Assembly: GCF_004795745.1 (NCBI RefSeq) | Contig: NZ_SDGV01000004.1 | Span: 186,001 to 250,000 of the forward strand | Length of the DNA: 64,000 nucleotides | Source of the DNA: Vagococcus silagei | GTDB taxonomy: Bacteria > Bacillota > Bacilli > Lactobacillales > Vagococcaceae | Direction of reading: 5' to 3' | In this document: in pieces, positions 7,945 through 17,054 of the stretch | How positions within the stretch are numbered: position 1 is the first letter of the stretch | How the letters are laid out: every line of letters starts with the position of its first letter | Notes under the pieces: model-generated | What the model saw: only the letters and a program-made list of their open reading frames with translations | Told to the model about the DNA's origin: nothing | The model's database searches: none | Made by a program: the position numbers and the translations under genes

Positions 7945-9243
7945 TTATGCTTCTAATTGTTTGCTAAAGATATCAGCAAAATTACTGTGAATGTCATGCA
8001 ATGCTACTTTTTCTTCTGAACCAGTTGCCATATTTTTCACAACAACTTCATTATTTTTCAACTCATCTTCGCCTAAAACAAGGACGATTTTAGCATCTTC
8101 TTTATTAGCTGATTTGAATTGTGCTTTGACTTTTCGATTTAAGAAATCTCGGTCAGCAATTAATCCTGCATTACGTGCCGATTGTACCAATTTCAAAGCT
8201 TCTGTTGACGTTCCTTCACCTAAGTTGATCACATAAACATCAAGAGCAGGCGCTTTCGGGAATTCAATACCTTCTGCTTCCATTGTGATAATCGCGCGTT
8301 CAATGCCTAAAGCAAAACCAAAACCAGTATCATGACTTTCTGGTCCACCTAATTCAGTCACTAAACCATCGTAACGTCCACCCGCACAAATTGTGGTAAT
8401 TGCCCCGTTAAACCCTGGCGCGTTACTCATCAATTCAAAGACAGTATGGTTATAATAGTCAAGTCCACGAACCATGCGGTGATCAATCACATACTCAACA
8501 TCTAAAGCATCTAATAAAGCTTTCACTTCTTCAAAGAAGGCATGTGATTCTTCATCTAAATAATCTAAGATTGACGGTGCATTCACCACATATTTTTGGT
8601 CCTTTTCATCTTTACTATCCAAAACTCGCAATGGATTTTCATGTAAACGACGTTGTGAATCACCACTCAACTCATCGAAATGAGGCTCTAAATAATCAAT
8701 CAATGCTTGACGATATTTTTTACGTGATGCAACGTTTCCAAGTGAGTTAATTACAAGTTTTGTATGTTTCACGCCTAATGCTTTATAAAAATCTAAAGCC
8801 ACTAAAATTCCTTCAACATCTGTTGCTGGATTAGAACTGCCAATTGCTTCAATACCAATTTGATGGAATTGACGCAAACGTCCAGATTGCGGACGTTCAT
8901 AACGGAACATCGGTCCAATATAAAATGTCTTAAATGGATTTTTATGTTCAGGTCCAAAGAATTTATGTTCAACATATGCACGCACTAATGGTGCTGTTCC
9001 TTCAGGTCGAAGCGTAATATGACGATCGCCTTTATCATGGAAATCATACATTTCTTTAGTCACAATATCAGTTGTACCACCAACACCACGACTAATGACC
9101 TCCAGATGTTCAAACATTGGGGTACGTAACTCATGGAAATCGTAACGCTTGAAAATATCGCGTGCAACCGACTCAACATATTGCCACTTTTCAACTTCTC
9201 CTGTATAAATATCATTTGTACCTTTTGGTTTTTGATAACCCAT
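7945..9243 (-). CDS. hisS: Histidyl-tRNA synthetase
   Basis: A 432-residue class II synthetase that charges tRNA-His. Motif 1 lies near [18 protein letters not shown], motif 2 is [17 protein letters not shown], and the histidine-specific boxes LVRGLDYY-type ([15 protein letters not shown]) and [13 protein letters not shown] are present. Motif 3 is [11 protein letters not shown], and a C-terminal anticodon-binding domain follows. The start ATG has a GGAGTG ribosome site. Unlike many Firmicutes there is no aspS after it and the 83-bp leader is too short for a T-box; a simple promoter is visible instead. It is transcribed in the same direction as the permease upstream. Confidence 0.97.
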   Translation of the reverse strand: MGYQKPKGTNDIYTGEVEKWQYVESVARDIFKRYDFHELRTPMFEHLEVISRGVGGTTDIVTKEMYDFHDKGDRHITLRPEGTAPLVRAYVEHKFFGPEHKNPFKTFYIGPMFRYERPQSGRLRQFHQIGIEAIGSSNPATDVEGILVALDFYKALGVKHTKLVINSLGNVASRKKYRQALIDYLEPHFDELSGDSQRRLHENPLRVLDSKDEKDQKYVVNAPSILDYLDEESHAFFEEVKALLDALDVEYVIDHRMVRGLDYYNHTVFELMSNAPGFNGAITTICAGGRYDGLVTELGGPESHDTGFGFALGIERAIITMEAEGIEFPKAPALDVYVINLGEGTSTEALKLVQSARNAGLIADRDFLNRKVKAQFKSANKEDAKIVLVLGEDELKNNEVVVKNMATGSEEKVALHDIHSNFADIFSKQLEA

Positions 9244-9277
9244 TTACAACACTCCTTCGCGAAAAGCTCTTTTATTA

Positions 9278-9306
9278 ATAGTACCTAAAAGCGTTTCATT
9301 TAACAA
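9278..9306 (-). promoter_or_regulatory. Promoter of hisS
   Basis: Minus-strand -35 TTGTTA (9301-9306) and -10 TACTAT (9278-9283) with a 17-bp spacer, between the permease stop and the hisS start. No T-box specifier or antiterminator structure fits in the gap. Confidence 0.6.
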
Positions 9307-9326
9307 GTTGTTTTCTTAACAATCGA

Positions 9327-10658
9327 CTAAAGTTTCACATTTTTATTTTTACGGATTTGATAAAAATAGATTGGCGCGCCTAAAAGTGTCAGCAAGATCC
9401 CCATAATTGCTAATTTTAAATTCGTAATTAGGGTCGTCAGCAAGATAAAACAACCACCAAATATAGCTAATAGCGGAATCCAAGGATAAAACGGTACCTT
9501 GTACGGACGATTTAACTCCGGTTCTTTCTTTCGTAAAATAGGAACGGCTAGAAAAATTAGCACACTAAATGCCCACATTACAAAAATCAACATGTCTGTC
9601 AATAAATCAAAGGAACCTAAGAGAATCATGCCAATCGCGATTGTTAATTGTAAAAGGACTGCCACAAATGGGACACTTAATTTGGGAGATAACTTTTTAA
9701 TATGATGACTAAATGGTAGCAAGTGTTCTGTCGCTAACGCGTAAGGAACTCTTAAACCAGTCATGGTATAACCATTGATTGCGCCATAAACTGAAACCAA
9801 AATACCAATGGTCACTAGCTTCCCACCAAATTGTCCAAAAATTTGAATAGCTGAATCTGATGCCGTATTTAAGTTTCCTTTTATCGCATCAAACGATAAC
9901 GTCACTAAAAAGGTTAAGTTAATAATCACGTAGACAACCGTTACAAAAGTTAAGCCCCAAAAAATAGCTTTCGGTAGTACTTTTTCTGGATGCTTCATCT
10001 CGCCTGCTAAATTTCCAACATTTAACCAACCATCATAAGCAAATAAAGTCGCGAATAACGCAGGTGCAAAGTGACCTAAAAAGCCTTCGCGTTCACCTGC
10101 AGTCAACACAAAGACATCTGCCACACCGCCCGATCCTTTCCATAATCCAAAGACAATAATCAAGGCAATCGGAATTAATTTGACAATCAACGACCATGAT
10201 TGAAAACTTGCTGCGGCTTTTGTGCCTAGCATATTAATCATGGTCACACTGATGGCTACTACAATTGCTGTTGGAATTAACCATGTTTTTGGTAAACTAA
10301 ATAGATGCAAAAATTGCGTACTGAATATTATCGAAAGTGCAGCAATATTAGCTGGAAAATAAATAATCATTTGTGCCCAACCTAATAAAAAGCCCCAAAA
10401 CTTTCCATATGTATATTCTACATATTTAATTGCCCCACCAGTTTTAGGAATGGCTGTAGCTAACTCAGCACAAGTTAGACCAGCAAAAATGGTGATTATA
10501 CCACCAAAAGCCCATGCTAATAAAGAAATAAGTGGAGATTGGGCAAGTTCTGTTACACTTGCAACTTTAAAGAAGACACCGGCACCAATCACTGTCCCCA
10601 TTACAGTCGCAAAGGCACTAAAAAAGGTAATCTCTTTTTTTAATTTTTGTTCGCTCAT
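9327..10658 (-). CDS. APC-superfamily amino-acid permease
   Basis: A 443-residue integral membrane protein with about twelve hydrophobic segments. TM1 carries the unwound substrate loop GTVIGAGVFF, the hallmark of the APC/LAT group, and AELATAIPKTGGAIKYVEYTYG follows as in SteT-like serine/threonine exchangers and y+LAT-type carriers. Substrate cannot be read from sequence. It is upstream of hisS on the same strand, but hisS has its own promoter, so a histidine link is only a possibility. The C-terminus is short and lysine-rich. Length is normal. Confidence 0.85.
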   Translation of the reverse strand: MSEQKLKKEITFFSAFATVMGTVIGAGVFFKVASVTELAQSPLISLLAWAFGGIITIFAGLTCAELATAIPKTGGAIKYVEYTYGKFWGFLLGWAQMIIYFPANIAALSIIFSTQFLHLFSLPKTWLIPTAIVVAISVTMINMLGTKAAASFQSWSLIVKLIPIALIIVFGLWKGSGGVADVFVLTAGEREGFLGHFAPALFATLFAYDGWLNVGNLAGEMKHPEKVLPKAIFWGLTFVTVVYVIINLTFLVTLSFDAIKGNLNTASDSAIQIFGQFGGKLVTIGILVSVYGAINGYTMTGLRVPYALATEHLLPFSHHIKKLSPKLSVPFVAVLLQLTIAIGMILLGSFDLLTDMLIFVMWAFSVLIFLAVPILRKKEPELNRPYKVPFYPWIPLLAIFGGCFILLTTLITNLKLAIMGILLTLLGAPIYFYQIRKNKNVKL

Positions 10659-10737
10659 CTTGCTCTCTTTCTTTTGAGAAAAAACTTCATCTCAACAAAT
10701 AAATTTTAGTAACAGAAATACTATAATTGAAAAAGCA

Positions 10738-10779
10738 AAGAATAGTCAATCATCTTTTTTAAGATAATTGACTATTCTT
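10738..10779. terminator. Terminator after the lysozyme gene
   Basis: Long hairpin with arms AAGAATAGTCAATCATCTT and AAGATAATTGACTATTCTT around a short T-rich loop, 8 bp past the lysozyme stop. T runs on both sides allow action in either direction. Confidence 0.8.
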
Positions 10780-10787
10780 AAAGTTTA

Positions 10788-13169
10788 TTATTTTACTGTT
10801 TGAGTTGCATTTGCATTGATGTAACCAATCCAATGACCGTCTAACGTATAAAGTGTGTAATATGTATCACCATTATAATGATCGTATCGAGCACGAGCTT
10901 CGTAAGTGCCTTGCATATATTTTGCTGCTTTTTCTTTATGTTTCCATGCAAAATTCGAATAAACTGTATAATAAGGATTAATCATTTTCACTTTGCGACC
11001 GTCTGGAACGTATGCTCCATGAGCGCCAGCAGCAATTGAGACATCACCAGCTTCAACATATCCTTGCCAGTTGTTTTTGCTATCATAAATTGTAAAATAA
11101 GATTTTCCATTACTATGATCATAACGACCACGAGCTTGGTAAGTTTTATTCATAAAGTTTGACGTGTTATTTTTGATTGTCCAATTAAAGCCTTGATAAA
11201 TATTTTTATTGGCTTTATCAATTGTAATATAGCGACCATCTGAAATGTACGGTCCCTGAGTATTTGGATTGACCTTCGTTGTTGCATTTGCATTAAGATA
11301 CCCCATCCATTGACCGTTATCGTTATAAAGTGAATAGTACGTTGATCCATTAAAATGTTCATAGCGACCACTTGCCTTATACACTTTGCCTACATGATTA
11401 CGTGTATGATCTTTCACACTCCAATTAAAACCGTTGTAAATTGAATAATTACCGTTTGTGATTTTAATCGTTGACCCATCCGAAATATAGCCACCGTGCG
11501 CCTCACTAATTTCTTTAGTGCTTTCAGAATCTACATATCCCTGCCAACTACCATCACGATCATAAATTGTATAATATGTACGTCCGTTATGGTGTTCATA
11601 GCGACCACGCGCTTGGTACATTTTATTCATAACATCATTTGTGCTTGACTTAACATTCCAATTAAAGTTTGAATAAATTGATTGATTCGCTTTAACAATT
11701 TGAATATAGCGACCATCTGAAATGTAGCTACCTTGGGGACTTACTTTACCAGTATTTCTTGCATCTACATACCCCATCCACGTACCTTTATCATCATAAA
11801 TTGAGTAATAAGTTGAACCATTAATATGTTCATAACGACCCGTTGCTTTATATACTTTACCAACATGTTTTGTTGTAGTATCTTTTTCATCCCAACCAAA
11901 ACCATTATAGATTGGTTGATGTGATTTTGTGATTTCAACATAACGACCATCAGAATTATAAATACCTTGAGGTCCACTCGCTGACGTTACACCTGCTGCA
12001 TTAATATAACCTTGCCAGTTTCCATCACCATCATAAAGCGTGAAATAAACTTGACCATTACCGTGTTCATAGCGACCACGGGCCTGGAATGTTTTACCCA
12101 TTAATGAACTTGAATTACCTTTAATAGACCAATTAAAGTTTGAATAAATATCAAAATTATCGCGCGTAACAGTCACATAGCGACCATCTGCAATATACGG
12201 TCCCGGTGTAACAGGCGTACTACCACCTGTTAAAGTATATTTTCCAGAGTAATCTGAAGAAATATCAAAGTTTCCACCAACACCAGGGAATGTTAAAGTA
12301 GACGCCCATTGCCATGCACCAAATTCAGTATATTGTTGCGCACTTGGCGTATATGGATAAGCAGCAACCCATGTATTTGCATAACCTAAACCACTAGGAC
12401 TGATTTTATTTTCTGCTACCCAATGGTAACCAATGTAATGCGTTGTATTCCTAAATCCTCTTTGAGCCAAACGTTGCTCAAAAATTTGTGAATTATGCGT
12501 ATGATTTGCTTTACTCATCTTTAATTGATTATCTTCGATATCATTAACCATTAAAGTATCTTTTGGAAGACCTAACTTAGCAGCATAGTTTGCAAAATAA
12601 TCTGCTTCGTTAATCGCTGCAGCTTCACTCATAAACCAACTATAGTGGTAAACTGAAACCTTTAAACCAGCGCTCAATGCATTTGTTACTTGGCTTGCTG
12701 CCAAAGGATTGATGTAACCAGTTCCTTCAGTTAATTTAACTACAACCCCTGTCACACCATAAGATTTGATTTTCTTGAATTCAGCAACGCTGATTGTGCC
12801 ATTGTGTGAAGAAATATCAATAAAGTCAGCTGACGGTAAAGATTTATCCGTAATTGAAAGGAAACTTCCTCTAACACTAAACATCGCACGTGATTTAGAC
12901 AAATCAGAACGACCAGATGGTAAGCCGAAATCATATTCTTTTTCTTCGTCTTTTTCAGTGTCTTCATTTTTTGTAGCGTCTTGTTCAGTTGTTGACACAG
13001 TATCTTCTTTATTTTCAATCGTACTTTCTGTCGTAGCAGCTACTCCACTAGCTTCTTGCTCGATACTTTGACTTGTTTGCGTCGCTTCTTCAGCAGAAAC
13101 AGTTCCCGCTAAAAGCATTGGACAAAGGACAAGATTTGCTAAGACAAGATATTTAAATTTATTATTCAA
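10788..13169 (-). CDS. Secreted GH25 lysozyme with six C-terminal wall-binding-type repeats
   Basis: A 793-residue exported muramidase. Residues 1-26 form a signal peptide ending in AGTVSA-EE, and 27-110 are a Ser/Thr/Glu-rich linker. Residues 113-312 are a GH25 domain with FIDISSHNG, VVKLTEG, the catalytic-type DIED (210-213) and WQWAS. From about 325 to the end are six units of roughly 78 residues, each with YxxDGR, IYxxFxW, GRYEHxNG, TYYxxYD and WxGY; they resemble SH3/GW-like wall-binding modules. The start is the TTG at 13169: GAGGAG is 9 bp upstream and the signal peptide then begins MNNKFKYLV, while the ATG at 13205 lacks such a site. Probably an autolysin or cell-separation enzyme. 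Confidence 0.9.
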   Translation of the reverse strand: MNNKFKYLVLANLVLCPMLLAGTVSAEEATQTSQSIEQEASGVAATTESTIENKEDTVSTTEQDATKNEDTEKDEEKEYDFGLPSGRSDLSKSRAMFSVRGSFLSITDKSLPSADFIDISSHNGTISVAEFKKIKSYGVTGVVVKLTEGTGYINPLAASQVTNALSAGLKVSVYHYSWFMSEAAAINEADYFANYAAKLGLPKDTLMVNDIEDNQLKMSKANHTHNSQIFEQRLAQRGFRNTTHYIGYHWVAENKISPSGLGYANTWVAAYPYTPSAQQYTEFGAWQWASTLTFPGVGGNFDISSDYSGKYTLTGGSTPVTPGPYIADGRYVTVTRDNFDIYSNFNWSIKGNSSSLMGKTFQARGRYEHGNGQVYFTLYDGDGNWQGYINAAGVTSASGPQGIYNSDGRYVEITKSHQPIYNGFGWDEKDTTTKHVGKVYKATGRYEHINGSTYYSIYDDKGTWMGYVDARNTGKVSPQGSYISDGRYIQIVKANQSIYSNFNWNVKSSTNDVMNKMYQARGRYEHHNGRTYYTIYDRDGSWQGYVDSESTKEISEAHGGYISDGSTIKITNGNYSIYNGFNWSVKDHTRNHVGKVYKASGRYEHFNGSTYYSLYNDNGQWMGYLNANATTKVNPNTQGPYISDGRYITIDKANKNIYQGFNWTIKNNTSNFMNKTYQARGRYDHSNGKSYFTIYDSKNNWQGYVEAGDVSIAAGAHGAYVPDGRKVKMINPYYTVYSNFAWKHKEKAAKYMQGTYEARARYDHYNGDTYYTLYTLDGHWIGYINANATQTVK

Positions 13170-13351
13170 TCGGTACAACTCCTCATCTAAAATTAAACCA
13201 CCCATAGTTTAACATGAAAACCTCAGAATGATAACAACTTTTTAATCTAAATGAGAGTGTTTTAAGAAGTATTCTCAAATAATAGTCACTTTACTAGATT
13301 TTCTTTTACTAGTCATGATAATATAGTACAAATAGATAAGGAGTGTTTTAT

Positions 13352-13618
13352 ATGCCTAAAAAGAAACTCGCAGTCAGCGATATTACTAGTGAAATCTTAT
13401 GTACACCACTATATGTTGAAAAAGGAACACTTATTTTAGTACGTAATAATACTGAAAGAAATGTTTACACTGATATTGACTTTTTTGAAATTGTTTATAA
13501 CGGTGACACTTTAACTCTGAACTTCTCAATTGTGGGAACTGATGCTCGCTATGATAAAAGCATCGAACTTTCACCTGTTCACAATATAAATGGGGTACTT
13601 ATTTCTTCAGAGGACTAG
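13352..13618 (+). CDS. Small hypothetical protein
   Basis: An 88-residue soluble protein (MPKKKLAVSDITSEILCTPL onward). It has a clear AAGGAG ribosome site 8 bp before the ATG at 13352, so the GTG at 13343 is not used. The middle is beta-rich (TLILVRNN, FFEIVYNGDTLTLNFSIVG). No membrane segment, signal peptide or recognised family. It is monocistronic: the lysozyme gene diverges on the left and a terminator follows at 13641. Confidence 0.7.
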   Translation: MPKKKLAVSDITSEILCTPLYVEKGTLILVRNNTERNVYTDIDFFEIVYNGDTLTLNFSIVGTDARYDKSIELSPVHNINGVLISSED

Positions 13619-13640
13619 TTTATGATTTCAACTAAAAAAT

Positions 13641-13682
13641 TGCCGTTTCCGTATAATCATTGCGAAAACGGTTTATTTTTTT
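13641..13682 (+). terminator. Terminator after the 88-residue gene
   Basis: Arms CCGTTTCCG (13643-13651) and CGAAAACGG (13663-13671) with one G-T pair, followed by a T-rich run. Confidence 0.75.
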
Positions 13683-13789
13683 GCTTGCTAACAAATCAGT
13701 TTAGGTAAACTTAATCTTTTTTTTCCCTCTTTTCTAAATGCATTGACGGCTGTTATACTAATTTTCATAATACAAAGGGGGCAATCATC

Positions 13790-14671
13790 GTGACAGATCG
13801 AATCAATGAATTAAAACAAGCAGAGAAAGGTGCGATTGTTAGTATTTTTGCTTATATCATATTAGCTTTTGTTAAATTATCAGTAGGTTCATATGCTCAT
13901 TCAAAAGCCTTATCAGCAGATGGCATTAATAATTTTACCGACACTATCTCTTCTGTTGCTATTTTAGTTGGTTTAAAACTTTCACAAATCCCAGCAGACA
14001 GTGATCATCGTTATGGTCATTGGAAAGCTGAAAATGTCGCTAGTTTGATTACTTCTCTGATCATGTTTATTGCGGGTTTCCAAGTTTTATTTGATTCAAT
14101 TTCACATCTAATTCGCAACGAAAAATCTGCACCTGAACCAATTGCTGCCGTCGTTGGTATTCTATCAGCCTTCGTCATGATTGGTGTTTATCTGTTCAAT
14201 CGTTCATTAGCAAAAAAATATAACAGCACGTCTCTAAGTGCTGTCTCAAAAGATAATTTAAGTGATGCGTATACCAGCATTGGTACCGCTGTTGCTGTTT
14301 TTGCCGCAACTTTTAATCTTGCTTGGCTCGATTTACTAACCGCAATTGTCATTGGTGGTATTATTTTAAAAACAGCGTATACTGTCTTTAAAGAAAGTAC
14401 CTTTTACTTATCTGATGGCTTTGATCTTGATTTATTGAAAGACTACTCAGAAGCTATTTTAGCTTTTGATGGGATTCAAGAAATTGGCACTATTCGTGGT
14501 AGAACTTTAGGAGCTAATATCTTTTTAGATGTTACAGTGCGCATGAATGCTAATTTAACAGTTAAAGAGAGTCACGATATCGTCGATGAAATGGAAACAA
14601 AAATCAAAGAAAAATTCAATATTTTTGATATTGATGTACACGTTGAACCATATGACGATCAACAACTTTAA
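13790..14671 (+). CDS. Cation diffusion facilitator (CDF) metal exporter
   Basis: A 293-residue CDF/ZitB-type protein with six membrane segments. The metal-site signature ALSADGINNFTDTISS lies at TM2, DHRYGHWKAENVASL follows it, and DAYTSIGTAVAVF is the TM5 site. The C-terminal cytoplasmic domain (DLDLLKDYSEAILAF to the end) is the regulatory metal-sensing fold. It exports divalent metals such as Zn or Mn; the aspartate-rich sites do not decide which. The start is GTG at 13790, with AAAGGGGG upstream. The FAD-oxidase gene follows after 14 bp, so they are probably co-transcribed. Confidence 0.92.
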   Translation: MTDRINELKQAEKGAIVSIFAYIILAFVKLSVGSYAHSKALSADGINNFTDTISSVAILVGLKLSQIPADSDHRYGHWKAENVASLITSLIMFIAGFQVLFDSISHLIRNEKSAPEPIAAVVGILSAFVMIGVYLFNRSLAKKYNSTSLSAVSKDNLSDAYTSIGTAVAVFAATFNLAWLDLLTAIVIGGIILKTAYTVFKESTFYLSDGFDLDLLKDYSEAILAFDGIQEIGTIRGRTLGANIFLDVTVRMNANLTVKESHDIVDEMETKIKEKFNIFDIDVHVEPYDDQQL

Positions 14672-14685
14672 AAGGAGTCATCCAC

Positions 14686-15798
14686 ATGACAAAAAATATA
14701 ATTATTATTGGTGGCGGTATTGTTGGCGCAACAACCGCCTTTTATCTTGCTCAAAATAAAGAAAATAATGTCCTTTTATTTGATGAAGGAACTGGAAGAG
14801 CCACATCAGCTGCTGTAGGCATTATCTCACCCTGGCTCTCACAAAGACGAAATAAGGACTGGTACTTCTTGGCAAAAGAAGGCGCTGCTTTTTACGAAAC
14901 TTTACTTAACGATTTAGATATATCAAATCAAACTGAACTGTACGAGAAGACAGGAACCCTACTCTACAAAAAAACTCCGACACTTTTAGATAAGCTTGAA
15001 AAGCTTGCCTATAAACGCTTGAAACAGGCACCAACCATTGGTAAAATATCGCGAAAATCAAGTAACGACGTACATCGAGCATTACCATTTTTCCATCCGA
15101 TTGATGAGGCTTTATTTATCACTGGAGGTGCTAGAGTCGATGGTGCTAAACTCATTCAAGCACAAAAGAAATCACTCGCAAATGTAATTGAAGAAAAAGT
15201 GACGACCATTGCCCCAACCAATTCTGGATGGACGCTTGCAACAGACACACAACAATTCCATTGTGACGAACTCATTCTAGCCTGTGGTGCTTGGCTACCT
15301 GAACTCTTAACCCCATTAGGATATGATGTCGATATTCGTCCACAAAAGGGTCAGTTGATTGAGTGTCAGCTTGAAGATAGAGTAAAACACGCGCCAGTGA
15401 TCATGCCAGTTGGCGAAATTGATCTCATGCCATTAAATGATGGACGTTTATTAATCGGAGCAACACACGAAAATGATCAAGGATATGACCTTACGCCCGA
15501 TTGGAACAAATTAGCCCTTTTAAAACAAGAAGCTACTGAACTCATACCAGAACTAGCGGAAACAAAAATTATGCACTATCGAGTGGGAACTAGAGCGTAT
15601 ACTTCAGACTTTCTACCTTTCTTTGGTGAAGTCGACGGCCTAAAAAATATTTGGGTTGCAAGCGGTCTTGGGTCGTCAGGTTTAACAACCGGTCCAATCA
15701 TTGGAAAAACTCTTGCAGATTGGATTTCTGGCATCGATACACCTTTTGATTCATACCGTAAAACACCTAATCAATACATAACAAAAACAAATGACTAA
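14686..15798 (+). CDS. FAD-dependent D-amino-acid/glycine oxidase family protein
   Basis: A 370-residue DAO-family flavoprotein. The N-terminal Rossmann loop IIIIGGGIVGATTAFYLAQ is followed by ATSAAVGIISPWLSQRR. A substrate cap domain fills the middle (MPLNDGRLLIGATHEND), and the C-terminal FAD loop is VASGLGSSGLTTGPIIG. It probably oxidises an amino acid or sarcosine-like amine; the substrate is unknown. An AAAGGAG ribosome site precedes the ATG, and the gene follows the CDF exporter by 14 bp. No transmembrane anchor is seen. Length is normal. Confidence 0.85.
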   Translation: MTKNIIIIGGGIVGATTAFYLAQNKENNVLLFDEGTGRATSAAVGIISPWLSQRRNKDWYFLAKEGAAFYETLLNDLDISNQTELYEKTGTLLYKKTPTLLDKLEKLAYKRLKQAPTIGKISRKSSNDVHRALPFFHPIDEALFITGGARVDGAKLIQAQKKSLANVIEEKVTTIAPTNSGWTLATDTQQFHCDELILACGAWLPELLTPLGYDVDIRPQKGQLIECQLEDRVKHAPVIMPVGEIDLMPLNDGRLLIGATHENDQGYDLTPDWNKLALLKQEATELIPELAETKIMHYRVGTRAYTSDFLPFFGEVDGLKNIWVASGLGSSGLTTGPIIGKTLADWISGIDTPFDSYRKTPNQYITKTND

Positions 15799-15856
15799 TA
15801 GATTAAAATATGCTATTATTGTCTTAGTGAAATTGAATACGAAAGGAAGTTATCAA

Positions 15857-16015
15857 ATGGGTTTAACTTATCGTAAAACTGACAAGCTAGAAAAAATGTT
15901 AGAGGATTTTATCGTTGTCCCTGAAAAAGATGCTAAAACTGAAGGCACGAAAGAACCAAAAACTGATGAAAAACTTTCATTCAACGTCAACGTTTCAGCT
16001 AAAGAAAATAAATAA
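15857..16015 (+). CDS. Small hydrophilic protein, 52 residues
   Basis: A short protein, MGLTYRKTDKLEKMLEDFIV then a Lys/Glu/Asp-rich tail. The ATG at 15857 has a GAAAGGAAG ribosome site; the open frame upstream overlaps the oxidase gene and is not credible. A -10-like TATTAT near 15817 could give it its own transcript. I do not recognise a family. A short N-terminal helix and disordered tail would fit a regulatory or stress peptide, but nothing shows this. Confidence 0.6.
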   Translation: MGLTYRKTDKLEKMLEDFIVVPEKDAKTEGTKEPKTDEKLSFNVNVSAKENK

Positions 16016-16083
16016 GTCTTTCCCTTTTCGGACCACGACACAACTTATTTATTAAATATTGCCCAGTGAGGAGCCTGTTGTGT

Positions 16084-16362
16084 ATGTGGATATGGTTAGT
16101 CTTAAGCATTATTTTTAGTCTCGTATCACTCGTTCTGCCGGTCATCCGCTTTTTTAAAACAAATAAATATTTACATCTTTATAGTTTTATTAGCGTTGGA
16201 CTCGCCTTAGCGTGCCAAATTTTCTACGTCAACTCGCTTGTGAGAACTGAAAATTTTGTCGTACTATTAGAGACATCGACCTTGTTAGCTAAAATTAGCA
16301 GTGCACTATTTATTGTCGCGCTTGTTTTCAATCTAACAGGATTAATGAAGCAAAAAAAATAA
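16084..16362 (+). CDS. Small membrane protein, unknown
   Basis: A protein of 92 residues with three hydrophobic segments (MWIWLVLSIIFSLVSLVLPV; LYSFISVGLALACQIFYV; a C-terminal LLAKISSALFIVALVFNL). AGGAG lies 10 bp before the ATG at 16084, favouring it over the GTG at 16066, which overlaps the ribosome site. No recognised family. It ends against a bidirectional terminator shared with engB. Confidence 0.6.
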   Translation: MWIWLVLSIIFSLVSLVLPVIRFFKTNKYLHLYSFISVGLALACQIFYVNSLVRTENFVVLLETSTLLAKISSALFIVALVFNLTGLMKQKK

Positions 16363-16393
16363 ACACACAGCAAAAAATTGCTGTGTGTTTTTA
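16361..16393. terminator. Bidirectional terminator between the small membrane gene and engB
   Basis: Arms ACACACAGCA and TGCTGTGTGT around an A-rich loop, with A and T runs on opposite sides. It serves two convergent genes. Confidence 0.85.
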
Positions 16394-16404
16394 GTTTAAT
16401 CAAA

Positions 16405-16989
16405 TCAACCTAAGTAAGCTTCAATCGCTTCCCAAGCTTGTTCTTTACCCATTCTTGTTTCAGAAGAAAAGACAATAAAATCATCTTCTGGGTCAAAGTT
16501 TAGTTTTTTCTTAATTGCAGACTCATGTTTGTTCCATTTACCACGCGGAATTTTATCAGCTTTTGTTGCGACAACAATCACTGGAATTTGATAGTATTTC
16601 AAAAATTCATACATTTGAATATCATCAACGGTTGGATCATGACGCATATCAATCACAGAAACAACGGCTTTTAATTGTTCTCTTTCCGTTAAATAAGTTT
16701 CAATCATTTGGCCCCACTTCGCTCGCTCTGTTTTAGAAACTTTCGCATAGCCATATCCGGGCACATCGACAAAATGTAAACTTTCTTCTATTAAATAGAA
16801 ATTCAACGTTTGTGTTTTACCAGGTTTACTTGAGGTACGAGCTAAGCCTTTACGATCAATTAATGTGTTAATAAAAGATGACTTGCCTACATTTGAGCGA
16901 CCAGCAAGTGCTATTTCAGGGATTTGAGTTTTCGGGTACTGTTCAGGCGAGACAGCACTAATGACGATTTCAGCATGATGTACTTTCAT
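16405..16989 (-). CDS. engB: Ribosome-biogenesis GTPase EngB/YsxC
   Basis: A 194-residue Ras-like GTPase needed for 50S subunit maturation. Nucleotide motifs in order: G1 [13 protein letters not shown]2 region [15 protein letters not shown]3 [11 protein letters not shown]4 ATKADK, G5-like FSSETRMG. The ATG at 16989 gives the usual short N-terminus ending at LAGRSN. In related bacteria this gene is commonly next to clpX and tig; here 8 kb with the Pho genes, a WxL gene and an IS remnant lie between them. It is followed by a convergent terminator. Confidence 0.96.
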   Translation of the reverse strand: MKVHHAEIVISAVSPEQYPKTQIPEIALAGRSNVGKSSFINTLIDRKGLARTSSKPGKTQTLNFYLIEESLHFVDVPGYGYAKVSKTERAKWGQMIETYLTEREQLKAVVSVIDMRHDPTVDDIQMYEFLKYYQIPVIVVATKADKIPRGKWNKHESAIKKKLNFDPEDDFIVFSSETRMGKEQAWEAIEAYLG

Positions 16990-17054
16990 GTTTCACTCAC
17001 TACTTTCTATATAAAATCTACTCTATCATAACAAAAAAAGAGAGAAAAGAATAC

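Noticed and set aside
11150-11977. Two out-of-frame ORFs inside the lysozyme repeats with similar protein sequence
   Set aside because: They are shadows of the repeated coding sequence, in the same strand but another frame, with no start signals.
12766-13071. Plus-strand ORF of 101 codons rich in Ser opposite the lysozyme linker
   Set aside because: It is the antisense of the Thr/Glu-rich linker and has no ribosome site.
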